A stretch of 6,062 bases of DNA. Origin: JAPLLS01 sp041309145. Lineage in GTDB: Bacteria > Omnitrophota > Gorgyraeia > Gygaellales > Profunditerraquicolaceae. Below the pieces are notes generated by a model. The model saw only the letters and a list, made by a program, of their open reading frames with translations. It did no database searches and was not told the DNA's origin. A program made the position numbers and the translations under genes. This document shows positions 5,768 to 6,062 of this stretch, one piece after another; within the stretch, counting starts at the first letter, position 1, and each line of letters opens with the position of its first letter. The stretch spans positions 1 through 6,062 of the forward strand of contig JBFZAG010000012.1 of NCBI GenBank assembly GCA_041309145.1, given 5' to 3'.

Positions 5768-6062
5768 AGCCTCACCTGGCCGTTTCCGAAAACCATGTAT
5801 TTATAGCTGCACAATTCCTCAAGCCCCATCGGCCCCCGGGCGTGCAGTTTGTCCGTGGAGATCCCGATCTCCGCTCCCAGGCCGAACTGATTCCCGTCGG
5901 TAAACCTGGTGGAAGCATTGACGTAAACGCAGGCGGAATCCACAAACCGCAGGAATTTGAGGGCGTTGTCGTAATTGTCGGTGACAATAGTATCCGAGTG
6001 GCGGGTGCCGTAATTATTGATATGGCTTATTGCTTCCTCGAGGCTCTCCACAACTTTGACCG
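5764..6062 (-). CDS. proA: Gamma-glutamyl phosphate reductase, C-terminal part only
   Basis: ProA reduces gamma-glutamyl phosphate to glutamate semialdehyde with NADPH in proline synthesis. The right edge cuts the gene, leaving the last 98 complete codons of about 415. The visible part matches the ProA C-terminus closely, with HSDTIVTD, then VYVNASTRFTDGNQFGLG and STDKLHARGPMGLEEL in order. The family's catalytic cysteine lies upstream, outside the window. The frame stays open to the edge; the GTG at 6051-6049 is an internal valine codon and not a start. The TGA overlaps the nadD TTG by 4 nt. proB would be the usual upstream neighbour, but this cannot be seen. Confidence 0.96.
   Translation of the reverse strand, partial: VKVVESLEEAISHINNYGTRHSDTIVTDNYDNALKFLRFVDSACVYVNASTRFTDGNQFGLGAEIGISTDKLHARGPMGLEELCSYKYMVFGNGQVRL
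5772..5777 (-). promoter_or_regulatory. Shine-Dalgarno site that supports the nadD TTG start
   Basis: AGGTGA on the minus strand matches the anti-Shine-Dalgarno 16S tail and lies 4 nt from the TTG at 5767. This fits normal aligned spacing. It sits in the last codons of proA and supports the TTG as the true start, with coupling to proA termination. Confidence 0.65.

Noticed and set aside
5333..5806. 157-codon plus-strand frame across nadD and the proA end
   Set aside because: It is antisense to two conserved genes and crosses their junction without any supporting motif.

Overview
The window looks like a contiguous piece of a bacterial chromosome, of moderate GC by eye, with every recognisable gene on the minus strand. 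Transcription therefore runs from position 6062 towards position 1. All genes are housekeeping. Gene order and protein style suggest an uncultured bacterium, perhaps the Omnitrophota/PVC neighbourhood or a deep Gram-negative-like lineage. That placement is an inference and nothing here proves it.

In transcription order the genes are: the 3' end of proA (proline synthesis, cut by the right edge), nadD (NAD synthesis), rpe (ribulose-phosphate 3-epimerase), a phosphoglucomutase/phosphomannomutase-family gene, a plsC-type 1-acyl-glycerol-3-phosphate acyltransferase, ispH (last step of the MEP isoprenoid pathway), and rpsA (six-domain ribosomal protein S1). A probable next gene contributes only its start codon and three further codons at the left edge.

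Spacing is very tight: proA/nadD overlap by 4 nt, rpe/mutase by 25, mutase/plsC by 11 and plsC/ispH by 19. Gaps are 59 nt between nadD and rpe and 32 nt between ispH and rpsA. This fits one polycistronic unit with translational coupling. The products do not form a single pathway; they supply central carbon, cofactor, membrane lipid, isoprenoid and translation functions. The plsC-ispH-rpsA block is a known arrangement, often with cmk upstream, but here the mutase occupies that place.

The non-coding DNA holds the least ordinary features. A perfect 22-bp inverted repeat with a 21-nt loop lies just after rpsA (37-101) and resembles a dispersed repeat unit. A perfect 19-bp hairpin with a 4-nt loop fills the nadD-rpe gap (5160-5201), and each of its arms contains a smaller inverted repeat. 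A 12-bp palindrome (5147-5158) sits immediately upstream of the rpe start. None of these is followed by a T-run on the transcribed strand, so none is a classical intrinsic terminator. I found no RNA gene, CRISPR array, transposase gene or defence system. No gene-free stretch exceeds 300 bases. I do not see a previously undescribed multi-gene system; the two hairpin elements are the best leads.
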